Source: an uncultured Prevotellaceae bacterium
GTDB taxonomy: Bacteria; Bacteroidota; Bacteroidia; Bacteroidales; Bacteroidaceae
Length of the DNA: 64,000 nt
Direction of reading: 5' to 3'
Assembly (NCBI GenBank): GCA_900316265.1
Contig: ONCH01000025.1
Span: 43,401-107,400 of the forward strand
Shown: positions 25,090 to 33,832 of the stretch, in pieces
Numbering within the stretch: position 1 is the stretch's first letter
Layout of the letters: every line of letters starts with the position of its first letter
Program-made: the position numbers and the translations under genes
The notes under the pieces: model-generated
Told to the model about the DNA's origin: nothing
Database searches by the model: none
What the model saw: only the letters and a program-made list of their open reading frames with translations

Positions 25090-25485
25090 ATGAAAAGAAC
25101 GATTCTTTCAGCATTGATGCTGGTATGCGGACTGATGCTGGCAATAGCCCAGAATCCCGCTCAGATAAAATTTGACAAGACCACCCACAACTTCGGCACC
25201 TTCTCAGAAGCCAATCCCGTTGTATCGTGTGTGTTCACTTTCACGAATGTCGGTGAGCAGCCATTGGTTGTCAATCAGGCTATCGCCTCTTGCGGATGCA
25301 CCGTTCCCGAATACACCAAGGAGCCTATTAAGCCCGGTGAGAAGGGAGAAATCAAGGTAACTTACAATGGCGAGGGTAAATTCCCTGGACACTTCAAGAA
25401 GTCGATTACCGTACGCACGAATGGTGCTGTCGAAATGACTCGCCTCTATATTGAAGGCGACATGACAGAAGCCGAGAAGAAATAG
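25090..25485 (+). CDS. DUF1573 domain-containing exported protein
   Basis: I chose ATG 25090 because it starts a clean signal peptide (MKRTILSALMLVCGLMLA, cleavage before QNP); an ATG at 25063 adds a charged, non-signal stretch. The mature part is one DUF1573 Ig-like domain: FDKTTHNFGTFSEANPV, FTNVGEQPLVVNQAIASCGCTVPEY and KGEIKVTYN. Such ASPM-SPD-2-Hydin-like domains are very common in Bacteroidota envelopes, with unknown roles. It is the last gene before a bidirectional terminator. Confidence 0.85.
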   Translation: MKRTILSALMLVCGLMLAIAQNPAQIKFDKTTHNFGTFSEANPVVSCVFTFTNVGEQPLVVNQAIASCGCTVPEYTKEPIKPGEKGEIKVTYNGEGKFPGHFKKSITVRTNGAVEMTRLYIEGDMTEAEKK

Positions 25486-25512
25486 ATGTCTGACGTCTGA
25501 GATAAGAACAAT

Positions 25513-25543
25513 AAAAAGCGCTGCCGTTTGGCAGCGTTTTTTA
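25513..25543 (+). terminator. Bidirectional terminator between DUF1573 and DUF3078 genes
   Basis: CGCTGCC/GGCAGCG with a GTTT loop is flanked by AAAAAG and six T residues. Confidence 0.88.
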
Positions 25544-25547
25544 TTTG

Positions 25548-26837
25548 CTAAAAACTATACGTCAAGCCGATGGAGCTCCACTCCTGCAACTGGAAGTAGC
25601 CCATATCCTCATCCCAGATATTTCCGTCGTCGAAACGAGGATAGACGAAGAGGTTGGCAGAGATATACTTCGTCACGTTCAACTCAAACTGGTTCTCCCA
25701 TTCAATCTTTGCCTGGTGATAGGTCGTAATGGCAAAGAGACGCGTCTTCCACGACAGTTGATCAATAATGTTCCACTTCAGTTCGCCTGTAAACTGAGAA
25801 GCGAAATCCTCCAAGGTATGGTGATCGCCCTTGATACCATTGGCACTAATCAGCGCCTCACGAGCCACATAACGGAAGTTAAAGGCAAAGGGCAGGAAGT
25901 TCAGCGTACCCTTTAGCTTACCACCCAGCGCATCGACGTTATACTGCATACCAATACCGATATTGAGGTCGAAAGGTGAGGTAAAGTCTGAATAGACCTT
26001 CTCGTCGTTGGCTTTCAAACCGCGTGCAAACTGCGTATAGGCCAGCAGCTGCAGGGTATAATACCACTTCTTATGCGCTTGAACACCCAGCTTACTGGTA
26101 AAACGCAACAGGTCGTTGTTGGTCTTATATTTATGAACGGTATCTGAGGGGGACGTCTGGAAACCCAGCTTCATCTCCAGCTTATTGTCGAACGTGATGC
26201 GGTCTTTGTCGTTGTAGTTTAGCTCCAGATTGGCAGCAGCTACCGCCGAATAATTGCTTTCACCACCTTTGTGCCAGTTGTTTGACACATAGTTCTGCAG
26301 GAACTGCAGATAGCCGTCACCCTTGAATTTCCAGAAGTTGGGCTTCTGAACAATGAGATTGATGGGCACAACCTCAGGCTCGTCAGGTACAGGAGCTGCA
26401 ATATCAATAAGATCCAACTCCGGGGTAAGCTCCTGGTTGACATCCTCACGAATGCTACCGACAGCCAACAGGTTCGACTCGTTGTTGACCACCAAATCAG
26501 GACGACGCAAGTAAAGGTTCATCATCGCCTGGTCAATGGCATCAGCCAGTTCATCATCGGTTCTTGGCTGTAGCGACAGTGTCTTCTGAGCACCAGAATG
26601 ATAGAACGTGGTGGGTGCGAACAAACGAAAATAGCGACCGTCGCTCTGCTCCTGACGCAACTGGTTGTTGACCTGTTGCAACGAGTCCAGACGCTTACGC
26701 ATCACGTTCAGCGAGTCAAGATAGTCTTTCACCACCTGAGATGATTCGGAGACAACACTCCGTGTACGGCGCTGCGCATTGACGCTGACGGTCGTCAACA
26801 ACAGTATCGTAAGTAACAAAAAGTATCTATGTTTCAT
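25548..26837 (-). CDS. DUF3078 domain-containing outer membrane protein
   Basis: I chose ATG 26837 because the -7 element TAACTTTG (CAAAGTTA at 26847-26854) lies just upstream. The 429-residue product has a signal peptide (cleavage after VNA). A charged coiled region follows (DYLDSLNVMRKRLDSLQQVNNQL), and then a DUF3078 beta-barrel: WKFKGDGYLQFLQNYVSNNWHKGGESNY, repeated amphipathic strands and a terminal LTYSF. The family is restricted to Bacteroidota and has no known function. It is convergent with the DUF1573 gene. Confidence 0.82.
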   Translation of the reverse strand: MKHRYFLLLTILLLTTVSVNAQRRTRSVVSESSQVVKDYLDSLNVMRKRLDSLQQVNNQLRQEQSDGRYFRLFAPTTFYHSGAQKTLSLQPRTDDELADAIDQAMMNLYLRRPDLVVNNESNLLAVGSIREDVNQELTPELDLIDIAAPVPDEPEVVPINLIVQKPNFWKFKGDGYLQFLQNYVSNNWHKGGESNYSAVAAANLELNYNDKDRITFDNKLEMKLGFQTSPSDTVHKYKTNNDLLRFTSKLGVQAHKKWYYTLQLLAYTQFARGLKANDEKVYSDFTSPFDLNIGIGMQYNVDALGGKLKGTLNFLPFAFNFRYVAREALISANGIKGDHHTLEDFASQFTGELKWNIIDQLSWKTRLFAITTYHQAKIEWENQFELNVTKYISANLFVYPRFDDGNIWDEDMGYFQLQEWSSIGLTYSF

Positions 26838-26866
26838 AATTGTCTGCAAAGTTACGTTTTTTTTTT

Positions 26867-26905
26867 AATTCATAATTCATATTTCATAATTATTTTGTAC
26901 CTTTG
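26867..26905 (+). promoter_or_regulatory. yidC promoter with ATTCATA repeat tract
   Basis: TACCTTTG at 26898-26905 is the -7 element. ATTCATAATTCATATTTCAT repeats occupy 26867-26890 just upstream. The ATG at 26939 follows after 33 bases. Confidence 0.6.
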
Positions 26906-26938
26906 CACTCGTTTTATATAAATAAGGTAAAAACAACA

Positions 26939-28831
26939 ATGAATAGAGACACCATTATCGGCTTCGCACTCATCGCTCTGGTACTGATTGGTTTCAGTTG
27001 GTGGAATCAGCCCTCAGCAGAGCAGATAGAAGCCGCCCGCATGCAAGACAGCATTGCCCAAGTCCAGAAAGATAGTGTACTGAAAGCCCAACAGCAGGCC
27101 GCAGCCAAAGCCGCCAGCAATTCTTCTGCTGACAGCGTAACAGCCATTGCTGCTGACACCACAGCGCTTTTTTATGCTGCCCAGCAGGGCAACGCAGAGA
27201 AAGTGGTGCTGAAGAACGGCAAGCTGACGCTGACCCTGAACACGAAGGGTGGCACCATTGAGAAGGCCGTTATCCACCATTTCCAGAGCATCGACGGCAC
27301 CAACGACGTCACCTTGTTCGACGCCAAGGACCAGCAGTTGAACTTTATGCTGGCAGGCAAGCAGGAGAACATCGTGACCAGCGAGCTGTATTTCACGCCT
27401 ACCAACGTTACCGACTCTACCGTTACCATGCTGGCAAAGGCCGCCAACGGCGGACACATCGCCCTGCGCTATCGTCTGGGCAAGGACTATATGCTGAGCA
27501 TGGCCCTGGAGACCCAAGGTCTGGCGGGCATGTTTGCCCCAGCCTACAAGGAGATGGACATTGAGTGGAACGACCACTGTCGCCAACAGGAGAAAGGCTT
27601 TTCTTTCGAGAGCCGCTATACGGGTCTGTTCTATAAGGAGGCTAACGGCGGTACCGACAACCTGTCAGAAACTGCCGACAAGACAGAGGACATTGAGGAG
27701 CGCCTCGACTGGGTGGCTTTCCGCAATCAGTTCTTCTCTATCGCCTTCATCTCTAAGGACGATTTCTCACAGAATGCCAGTCTCTCCAGCATACAAGATC
27801 AGAAAGGCTCAGGCTACCTGAAGCAGTTTGATGCCAAACTGAAGACAGCCTTTGACCCCACAGGCCAGAAAGCCTCTGAATTTGAGATGTATATCGGTCC
27901 CAACGATTTTCGTCTGATTCAGGACGTAGAGCAGCAAAGCCAGTTTGGCAAAGACCTCGACCTGGAGCAGCTCGTCAACCTGGGTTGGTGGCTGCTGCGC
28001 TGGATCAACCGCTGGTTCACGCTATATGTCTTTGACTGGCTGACAGGCTTTGGCTTCAATATGGGTATCGTGCTGATTCTCATCACCCTCTTGCTGAAGG
28101 GCATTACCTTCCCCATGGTGAAGAAGAGCTACATGTCCAGCGCCAAGATGCGCGTACTGAAACCCAAATTCGAAGAGGCCACCAAGCACCTCGACAAGCC
28201 CGAAGACCAGATGAGGAAACAGCAGGAGATGATGTCACTCTACTCCAAGTATGGCGTATCACCGCTGTCTGGCTGTCTACCCATGCTCATCCAGATGCCT
28301 ATCTGGCTGGCCATGTTCTTCTTCGTGCCTAATGCCATTCAGTTGCGCGGACAGTCGTTCCTGTGGATGGACGACCTGTCAACCTACGATCCCATCTGGG
28401 AATGGGGCACCAACATCTGGGGTATCGGCGACCACCTGTCGCTGACCTGCATCCTCTTCTGTGCTGCCCAACTGATTTACACGTGGATTTCCATGCGTCA
28501 GCAGCGCGACCAGATGGTAGGTGCACAGGCAGACCAGATGAAGGTGATGCAGTATATGATGTACTTCATGCCGCTGATGTTCTTCTTCATCTTCAACGAC
28601 TACTCGTCAGGTCTGAACTTCTACTACTTCATCTCGCTGTTCATGTCGGCAGCCATCATGTGGACCCTGCGCAAGACCACTGACGACGAGAAGTTGCTGG
28701 CTATTTTGGAGGCTAACTATCAGGCTAATAAGAACAACCCTAAGAAGCAGTCAAACTTTGCCGCACGTCTGGAAGAGATGCAGAGAAAGGCCGACGCCAT
28801 GCGTGAGCAGCAGCGAAACAACCGTAGATAA
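26939..28831 (+). CDS. yidC: Membrane protein insertase YidC
   Basis: The 630-residue insertase integrates membrane proteins alone or with Sec. I chose ATG 26939 because an earlier in-frame TTG lies inside the -7 element. There is an N-terminal transmembrane helix (about 5-22), a large periplasmic beta-sandwich domain (about 75-340), and the conserved C-terminal domain with five helices, including LILITLLLKGITFPMVKKSY, SPLSGCLPMLIQMPIWLAMF and MQYMMYFMPLMFFFIFNDYS. The basic C-terminal tail (RKADAMREQQRNNRR) fits ribosome binding. Confidence 0.96.
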   Translation: MNRDTIIGFALIALVLIGFSWWNQPSAEQIEAARMQDSIAQVQKDSVLKAQQQAAAKAASNSSADSVTAIAADTTALFYAAQQGNAEKVVLKNGKLTLTLNTKGGTIEKAVIHHFQSIDGTNDVTLFDAKDQQLNFMLAGKQENIVTSELYFTPTNVTDSTVTMLAKAANGGHIALRYRLGKDYMLSMALETQGLAGMFAPAYKEMDIEWNDHCRQQEKGFSFESRYTGLFYKEANGGTDNLSETADKTEDIEERLDWVAFRNQFFSIAFISKDDFSQNASLSSIQDQKGSGYLKQFDAKLKTAFDPTGQKASEFEMYIGPNDFRLIQDVEQQSQFGKDLDLEQLVNLGWWLLRWINRWFTLYVFDWLTGFGFNMGIVLILITLLLKGITFPMVKKSYMSSAKMRVLKPKFEEATKHLDKPEDQMRKQQEMMSLYSKYGVSPLSGCLPMLIQMPIWLAMFFFVPNAIQLRGQSFLWMDDLSTYDPIWEWGTNIWGIGDHLSLTCILFCAAQLIYTWISMRQQRDQMVGAQADQMKVMQYMMYFMPLMFFFIFNDYSSGLNFYYFISLFMSAAIMWTLRKTTDDEKLLAILEANYQANKNNPKKQSNFAARLEEMQRKADAMREQQRNNRR

Positions 28832-28852
28832 CACAACAGCACACACACAAAG

Positions 28853-30260
28853 ATGAAAATTGGTTTTGATAACGAGAAGTATCTCAAGATACAGTCAGAG
28901 CACATACGAGAGCGTATTGCCAAGTTTGACGGCAAGCTTTATCTGGAATTAGGTGGCAAGCTTTTCGACGACCACCACGCCAGCCGCGTACTACCTGGCT
29001 TCAAGCCCGACTCCAAGTTACGCATGTTTGCACAGCTCAGAGACCAACTGGAGATAGTCATCGTTGTCAGCGCAGAAGATATAGAAAAGAACAAGGTACG
29101 TGCCGACTTGGGCATCACCTACGACGAGGACGTGCTGCGACTGCGCCAGGAGTTCCAGAGCCGTGACTTCATGGTAGGGTCAGTGGTTATCACCCACTAC
29201 AATGGTCAGCAGGCTGCCGACCAGTTCCGCCACCGTTTGGAACGTCTGGGCATTAACAGACGAAGGATTCGGCAAGAACGACTATGTAGAGACCTCGCGC
29301 GAGCTGGTCATCGTCACCGCTCCAGGTCCCGGCTCTGGCAAGATGGCAGTCTGCCTCAGCCAGCTCTATAACGAGAACAAGCGCGGCATCCGTGCCGGCT
29401 ACGCTAAGTTCGAGACTTTCCCCGTATGGAATCTGCCACTGAAGCATCCCGTAAACATCGCTTACGAGGCTGCTACTGCCGACCTGAACGACGTCAACAT
29501 GATTGACCCGTTCCACTTGGAGGCTTACGACAAGATAGCCATCAACTATAACCGCGACATTGAGATATTCCCCGTACTGAACGCCCTGTTCGAGGGCATC
29601 TACGGCGAGAATCCCTATAAGTCACCTACGGACATGGGTGTCAACATGGTGGGCTTCTGCATCTCTGACGACGAGGTGTGCTGCAACGCCTCTCGCGACG
29701 AGATTATCCGCCGCTACTATGACGCCACCAACAAGATGGCTGACGGACTGGACAACGAGCGTGAGGTTAATAAGATTCTGATGCTCTTCAACCAGGCCAA
29801 GATTACGACCGCCTATCGTCGCGTAACAGTAGCAGCACAGGCCAAGCAGGAGCTGACAGAACATACTGCCGCCGCCATGGAACTGGAGGACGGCACCATT
29901 ATCACCTCCAAGAGTTCTCCCCTACTCGGCTGTTCAGCGGCTCTGCTGCTCAACGCCACCAAGCATCTGGCAGGCATCGACCACGATGCCAAGCTGATTC
30001 CACAGAGTCTGATAGAACCAGTCCAAAAGACCAAGATAGAATATCTGGGTGGCAAGAATCCTCGCCTGCATACTGACGAGGTACTGGTAGCCCTCAGCGT
30101 GCTGTCCAAGGACGACGAACAGTGTCGCCAAGCCCTGGAGCAGCTGCCCCGTCTGCGTGGCTGTCAGGTACACTCTACTGTCATGCTCTCCGAGGTCGAC
30201 CGCAAAATCTTCAAGAAGCTGGGTTGTGGACTGACCTGCGACCCCGTCCGCAAAAAATAA
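28853..30260 (+). pseudogene. DUF1846 protein broken by an internal out-of-frame deletion
   Basis: The first frame (ATG 28853) encodes MKIGFDNEKYLKIQSEHI through QFRHRLERLGI. The family then continues in a different frame from TDEGFGKNDYVETSRELVIV to LTCDPVRKK, ending at 30260. Remembered DUF1846 homologues have about 20 residues (a VYKHYPIKGYP-like segment) between these parts, which are absent. About 60 bases are therefore missing near 29250-29262, and the length is not a multiple of three. Intact members are about 490-500 residues. They contain TAPGPGSGKMATCLSQLY, seen here, suggestive of nucleotide binding. If real, the protein is inactivated; if an assembly error, it is intact. An internal ATG (29202) is out of context. 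Confidence 0.8.
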
Positions 30261-30279
30261 TTAATACTACATCATAACT

Positions 30280-31527
30280 ATGGCTATCATTAAACCATTC
30301 AAGGGCATTCGCCCACCAAAAGAACTCGTAGAACAGGTAGAGAGCCGTCCCTACGACGTGCTGGACTCTGAGGAGGCACGCGCCGAGGCTGGCGACAACG
30401 AAAAGAGTTTGTATCACATCATCAAGCCGGAGATTGACTTCCCCGTAGGCACCTCGGAGTACGACCCGCGCGTCTATGAGAAAGCTGCTGAAAACTTCCA
30501 GAAGTTCCAGGACAACGGATGGTTGGTACAGGACTCGCGCGAACATTATTATATCTATGCCCAGACCATGCAGGGCAAGACACAGTATGGTCTGGTAGTC
30601 TGTGCCCATACGGACGACTACATGAAGGGCAACATCAAGAAGCACGAGCTGACACGCCGCGACAAGGAGGAAGACCGCATGAAGCACGTCCGCGTGAACA
30701 ATGCCAACATCGAACCCGTGTTCTTCGCCTATCCTGACAATGCCATACTCAACGAACTCATCATGCGCTATGCAGCCACTGAGCCAGAGTACGACTTCAT
30801 AGCTCCCATCGATGGCTTCCGCCACCAGTTCTGGATTATCGATGACGACAACGACATGCAGACCATCACCAATGAGTTCAGCAAGATGCCGTCACTCTAT
30901 ATTGCCGACGGACACCACCGCTCGGCAGCCGCTGCCCTCGTGGGTGCAGAGAAACAGAAGCAGAACCCCAACCACCGCGGCGACGAAGAGTATAACTACT
31001 TCATGGCCGTCTGCTTCCAGGCCAGCCAGCTGACCATCCTCGACTACAACCGCGTCGTCAAGGACCTCAACGGACTGAGCTCGGAAGAGTTCCTTGCCGC
31101 ACTGAAGAAGAACTTCGAGGTGGCAGACAAGGGTACCGACATCTACAAGCCTCAGCAGTTGCACGAGTTCTCACTCTATCTGGACCAGCACTGGTACAGC
31201 CTGAAAGCAAAGGAAGGCACCTACGACAATACCGACCCCATCGGCGTGCTCGATGTCGACATCTCCAGCCGTCTCATCCTTGACGAGATACTCAACATTG
31301 GCGACCTGCGCTCTTCCAAGCGCATCGACTTCGTAGGCGGACTGCGTGGACTTGGCGAGCTGAAGCGTCGTGTAGACAATGGCGAGATGCGTGCTGCCCT
31401 GGCTCTCTATCCTGTCACCATGCAACAGATTATGGATATTGCCGACAGCGGCAAGATTATGCCACCAAAGGCTACATGGTTTGAGCCCAAGCTGCGCTCA
31501 GGACTGGTCATTCACAAACTGTCGTAA
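30280..31527 (+). CDS. DUF1015 domain-containing protein
   Basis: The 415-residue protein matches DUF1015 throughout: MAIIKPFKGIRPPKELVEQV, SRPYDVLDSEEARAEA, a central FIAPIDGFRHQFWIIDD, YIADGHHRSAAA and a late VGGLRGLGELKRRVD. GHHR is strongly conserved in the family and suggests a catalytic or metal/phosphate site. In many bacteria DUF1015 genes neighbour serine biosynthesis genes and a kinase role has been discussed, but no ser genes lie nearby here. It is 19 bp downstream of the broken DUF1846 gene, in the same transcription unit. Confidence 0.85.
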   Translation: MAIIKPFKGIRPPKELVEQVESRPYDVLDSEEARAEAGDNEKSLYHIIKPEIDFPVGTSEYDPRVYEKAAENFQKFQDNGWLVQDSREHYYIYAQTMQGKTQYGLVVCAHTDDYMKGNIKKHELTRRDKEEDRMKHVRVNNANIEPVFFAYPDNAILNELIMRYAATEPEYDFIAPIDGFRHQFWIIDDDNDMQTITNEFSKMPSLYIADGHHRSAAAALVGAEKQKQNPNHRGDEEYNYFMAVCFQASQLTILDYNRVVKDLNGLSSEEFLAALKKNFEVADKGTDIYKPQQLHEFSLYLDQHWYSLKAKEGTYDNTDPIGVLDVDISSRLILDEILNIGDLRSSKRIDFVGGLRGLGELKRRVDNGEMRAALALYPVTMQQIMDIADSGKIMPPKATWFEPKLRSGLVIHKLS

Positions 31528-31561
31528 TATCGATATTTCGACACATCGAAATTTCGAAAGA

Positions 31562-32143
31562 ATGACTGACGAATATAAAACGATAAAAGAGACAAGCGAG
31601 GGATATTACACCGAGAAACGGAGTAAGTTCCTCGCTTTTGCCCATCCCGTCAGCACCGTTGACGAGGTGAAAGACATCGTGGCGCAGTACCGCAAGAAAT
31701 ACTACGATGCCCGCCACGTCTGCTATGCCTATATGCTAGGCGCCGAGCGCACGGAGTTCCGTGCCAACGACGATGGTGAACCCAGCAGCACTGCTGGCAA
31801 GCCCATCCTCGGACAGATTAACAGTAACGAACTGACAGACATTCTCATCGTCGTAGTGCGTTACTATGGTGGTGTCAACCTCGGCACCAGCGGCCTCATC
31901 GTTGCCTATCGCGAAGCGGCTGCCGACGCCATCAGCCACGCCCAAATAGAGACCCGCCAAGTCGAAGAACTCATCAACTATTCCTTTGCCTACCCCCAGA
32001 TGAACGATGTCATGCGCATCGTCAAGGACATGCAGCCCCGCATCGTCAGTCAGACCTACGAAGGCAGCACCTGTCAGATGGTGCTCTCCATCAGGAAAGG
32101 CGAAGCCAACCAGCTCCGCTCACGTCTTCAGAAATTATTGTAA
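31562..32143 (+). CDS. YigZ/IMPACT family protein
   Basis: I chose ATG 31562, which gives 193 residues and the family N-terminus YKTIKETSEGYYTEKRSKFLAFAHPV. Further motifs are DARHVCYAYMLG, NDDGEPSSTAGKPIL and VVRYYGGVNLGTSGLIVAYREAA, all hallmarks of UPF0029/YigZ. The family has an RNase-PH-like S5 fold plus a DUF1949-type ferredoxin-like C-terminal domain. Eukaryotic relatives regulate GCN2, while bacterial function is unclear. It follows DUF1015 by 34 bp and precedes the channel gene by 25 bp. Confidence 0.88.
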   Translation: MTDEYKTIKETSEGYYTEKRSKFLAFAHPVSTVDEVKDIVAQYRKKYYDARHVCYAYMLGAERTEFRANDDGEPSSTAGKPILGQINSNELTDILIVVVRYYGGVNLGTSGLIVAYREAAADAISHAQIETRQVEELINYSFAYPQMNDVMRIVKDMQPRIVSQTYEGSTCQMVLSIRKGEANQLRSRLQKLL

Positions 32144-32168
32144 GTTATTCCCCCGTTTCCTTGCACTC

Positions 32169-32768
32169 ATGAAGCAACAATTATCCATCCTTCGCTCAGC
32201 CATCATCGCTGGTCTTTGCATCTCTATCGGTTGTGTTGTCAATCTTCGTGTAGGCGGTGTTGCCGGTGCCGCCCTGTTTGCCTTTGGTCTGCTGGCCGTT
32301 GTGCACTACAAGCTCAAGCTCTACACAGGCACCGCAGGGTTCATCCGTGCCAAGGGCGACTGGGATATGCTGTTCTTCGTCCTTCTCGGCAATATTATCG
32401 GTTGTGGACTCACCGCACTGGCTGTCACCTATGCCCAGCCCGACATTCTACCGCCCGACTTGGCCATCGTACAGTCACGACTGGCTAAAGGTCCTCTGGC
32501 CTGTTTCCTGCTGGCCATTGGTTGTGGTTTCATCATGACTACTGCCGTCCAGTTCGGTCGTGAGGGCAGATTTCTCCCCCTATTGTTTGGTGTACCCGTC
32601 TTCATCCTCTGCGGCTTCACCCACTCCATTGCCGATGCCTTCTATTTCCTGGCAGTTCCAGAGATGTATAGCACCAACCTCCTTATCATCTACGTCGCCG
32701 AGGTCTTAGGCAACTTCGCAGGCTGCAACCTCTACCGCTGGGTAATTGCCCAACAAGACATAGTATAA
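32169..32768 (+). CDS. Formate/nitrite transporter family channel
   Basis: The 199-residue membrane protein has six hydrophobic helices in the FNT pattern. Visible elements are AGLCISIGCVVNLRVGG (helix 1), KLYTGTAGF, LLGNIIGCGLTALAV, AIGCGFIMTTAVQFGREGRF, VFILCGFTHSIADAFYF with the conserved His used in transport, and LLIIYVAEVLGNFAGC. It is shorter than FocA/NirC (about 270-285) because loops and termini are trimmed. Substrate could be formate, nitrite, hydrosulfide or acetate. It is the last gene of its operon. Confidence 0.8.
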   Translation: MKQQLSILRSAIIAGLCISIGCVVNLRVGGVAGAALFAFGLLAVVHYKLKLYTGTAGFIRAKGDWDMLFFVLLGNIIGCGLTALAVTYAQPDILPPDLAIVQSRLAKGPLACFLLAIGCGFIMTTAVQFGREGRFLPLLFGVPVFILCGFTHSIADAFYFLAVPEMYSTNLLIIYVAEVLGNFAGCNLYRWVIAQQDIV

Positions 32769-32776
32769 TAACACAC

Positions 32777-32804
32777 AAAGGACTCGCATCGCTGCGGGTC
32801 CTTT
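32777..32804 (+). terminator. Terminator after the FNT gene
   Basis: AAAGGACTCGCA/TGCGGGTCCTTT pairs around a TCGC loop with one wobble. T-tracts are short on both sides. Confidence 0.65.
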
Positions 32805-32934
32805 ATGCTTAACTAACTTAAAACCAAATCAATGAAAAAGCAATTACTAACTTAATCTATTATTACTATGAAGAAAATATGAATCTAAATCAGAATGAAC
32901 AACACTTTGTTCTTGTTTTGTGAAAGCAAAGTTA
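32777..32934 (-). ncRNA. Possible orphan minus-strand transcript
   Basis: On the minus strand TAACTTTG (bases 32927-32934), with CTTG 20 bp upstream, is followed by a hairpin GAACAA/TTGTTC (32897-32912). About 90 AT-rich bases come next, and then the hairpin at 32777-32804. The layout equals that at 12034-12189. It could be a small RNA or the remains of a gene leader. Confidence 0.22.
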
Positions 32935-33090
32935 CGCCGTTTTTCATCACCTACCAAGAAAAATCCCCATTTGTTCCACATCTTGTATGGACAAACAGGG
33001 ATATTATGGACAAATAGCGGAAATTAATCTGAAAGTTGTCTAATGTCAGGGGCTAAAACATACCACTTTCCCACTGCTATCAGCGTCGGA

Positions 33091-33207
33091 TTAGCTATAT
33101 ACAGAGCTGTATTAGCTGTAGCCGCGTCTGTACTAGCTGTATACAGTGTCTGTATTAGCCTAATACAGCGCTGTATTAGGCTAATAACAGGTGCTTATCA
33201 GCTGTAT
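33091..33207. repeat. Array of TGTATTAGCTGTA/CAGCTGTAT words (island B)
   Basis: Within 117 bp there are about eight related words (TATACAG, AGCTGTATTAG, TAGCTGTA, ATCAGCTGTAT). They include a perfect 22-bp palindrome, CCTAATACAGC and GCTGTATTAGG, at 33159-33180. The array is homologous in position and motif to the one at 8885-8980, and is followed by a linker sharing AACGTCGT and TTGCAAAA with that locus. Confidence 0.7.
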
Positions 33208-33250
33208 TTCTGAGCTACTGCATTATGTTGTGAACGTCGTGGGGGAAATT

Positions 33251-33630
33251 CTTGCAAAACATGTAACCTTTTAACATAACCCCCTTGAAGCCCCGATAAA
33301 TAAAGGGCTCAGGGCATGTTAATAGTCGCCCAAACATTTAACATGCATTTCACATTCTAGTGTAGTAGAGGTTCCTGTCACTGGTGTTTCATGAGCATGT
33401 TTAGATGTTTAGAAATTTAGATGTTTAGATTTTTATATATATGTAAATATAAAAATTATAATTTTTTTCTTTTTTACTATAAATTCTAAACTTCTAAACA
33501 TCTAAACTTCTAAACTTTCAAGTCGCTTAAATGAACGATAAATGTTTCACAAACATTTAACATGCCTCAAACCACGATACACAAAGGGTTTGAGGCATGC
33601 TATGTTAATAGGTTAAATCTTTTTGCAATT
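33251..33630. repeat. Repeat island B, inverted-repeat-bounded element with central hairpin
   Basis: The left end (33251-33280: TTGCAAAACATGTAACC then TTTTAACATAAC) and the right end (33599-33630: CTATGTTAATAGG then TTAAATCTTTTTGCAA) are imperfect inverted repeats. The left part aligns with the reverse of island A. AACATTTAACATGC occurs twice. The middle (about 33396-33520) is an inverted pair of TTTAGATGTTTAGAA arrays around an AT-rich core. A direct repeat CCTGTCACT(T/G)GTGT(T/C)TCAT occurs at about 33373 and 33684. No gene is seen between 32805 and 33832; outside the listed elements the gap is AT-rich or low-complexity. Confidence 0.65.
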
Positions 33631-33770
33631 TTCCTTTTCTGACAGGGGAATCCTACGTCAGACATAAGTAAGCGAAACTGGTACCTGTCACTTGTGTCTC
33701 ATAAATCCCGCTTCTCTTTGCAAGAAACGGGATAAGAGATGTTGTTAAAATGGTTAGACTGTGGATCTGC

Positions 33771-33801
33771 AGATTGCGAAGCCACACTCTGCTTGCAGAG
33801 T
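33771..33801. repeat. GATTGC-GCCACACT hairpin repeat, single copy
   Basis: AGATTGCGAAGCCACACT leads into the perfect hairpin ACTCTGC/GCAGAGT. It matches the tandem pair at 20725-20794 and again lies 3' of a minus-strand gene in the same orientation, here 32 bases past the stop. Confidence 0.65.
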
Positions 33802-33832
33802 CCCCATCCACCAATTATCAATTTTCATATAC

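Noticed and set aside
26903-26938. Longer N-terminus for YidC from a TTG at 26903
   Set aside because: The TTG lies within the -7 element TACCTTTG. The same reasoning removed longer starts for the symporter, RecF, DUF3078, Gfo/Idh/MocA and nuclease-like genes.
29202-29250. Independent start at 29202 for the downstream DUF1846 part
   Set aside because: The first 17 or so residues from that ATG are the out-of-frame reading of a conserved segment in the first frame, so it is not a natural start.
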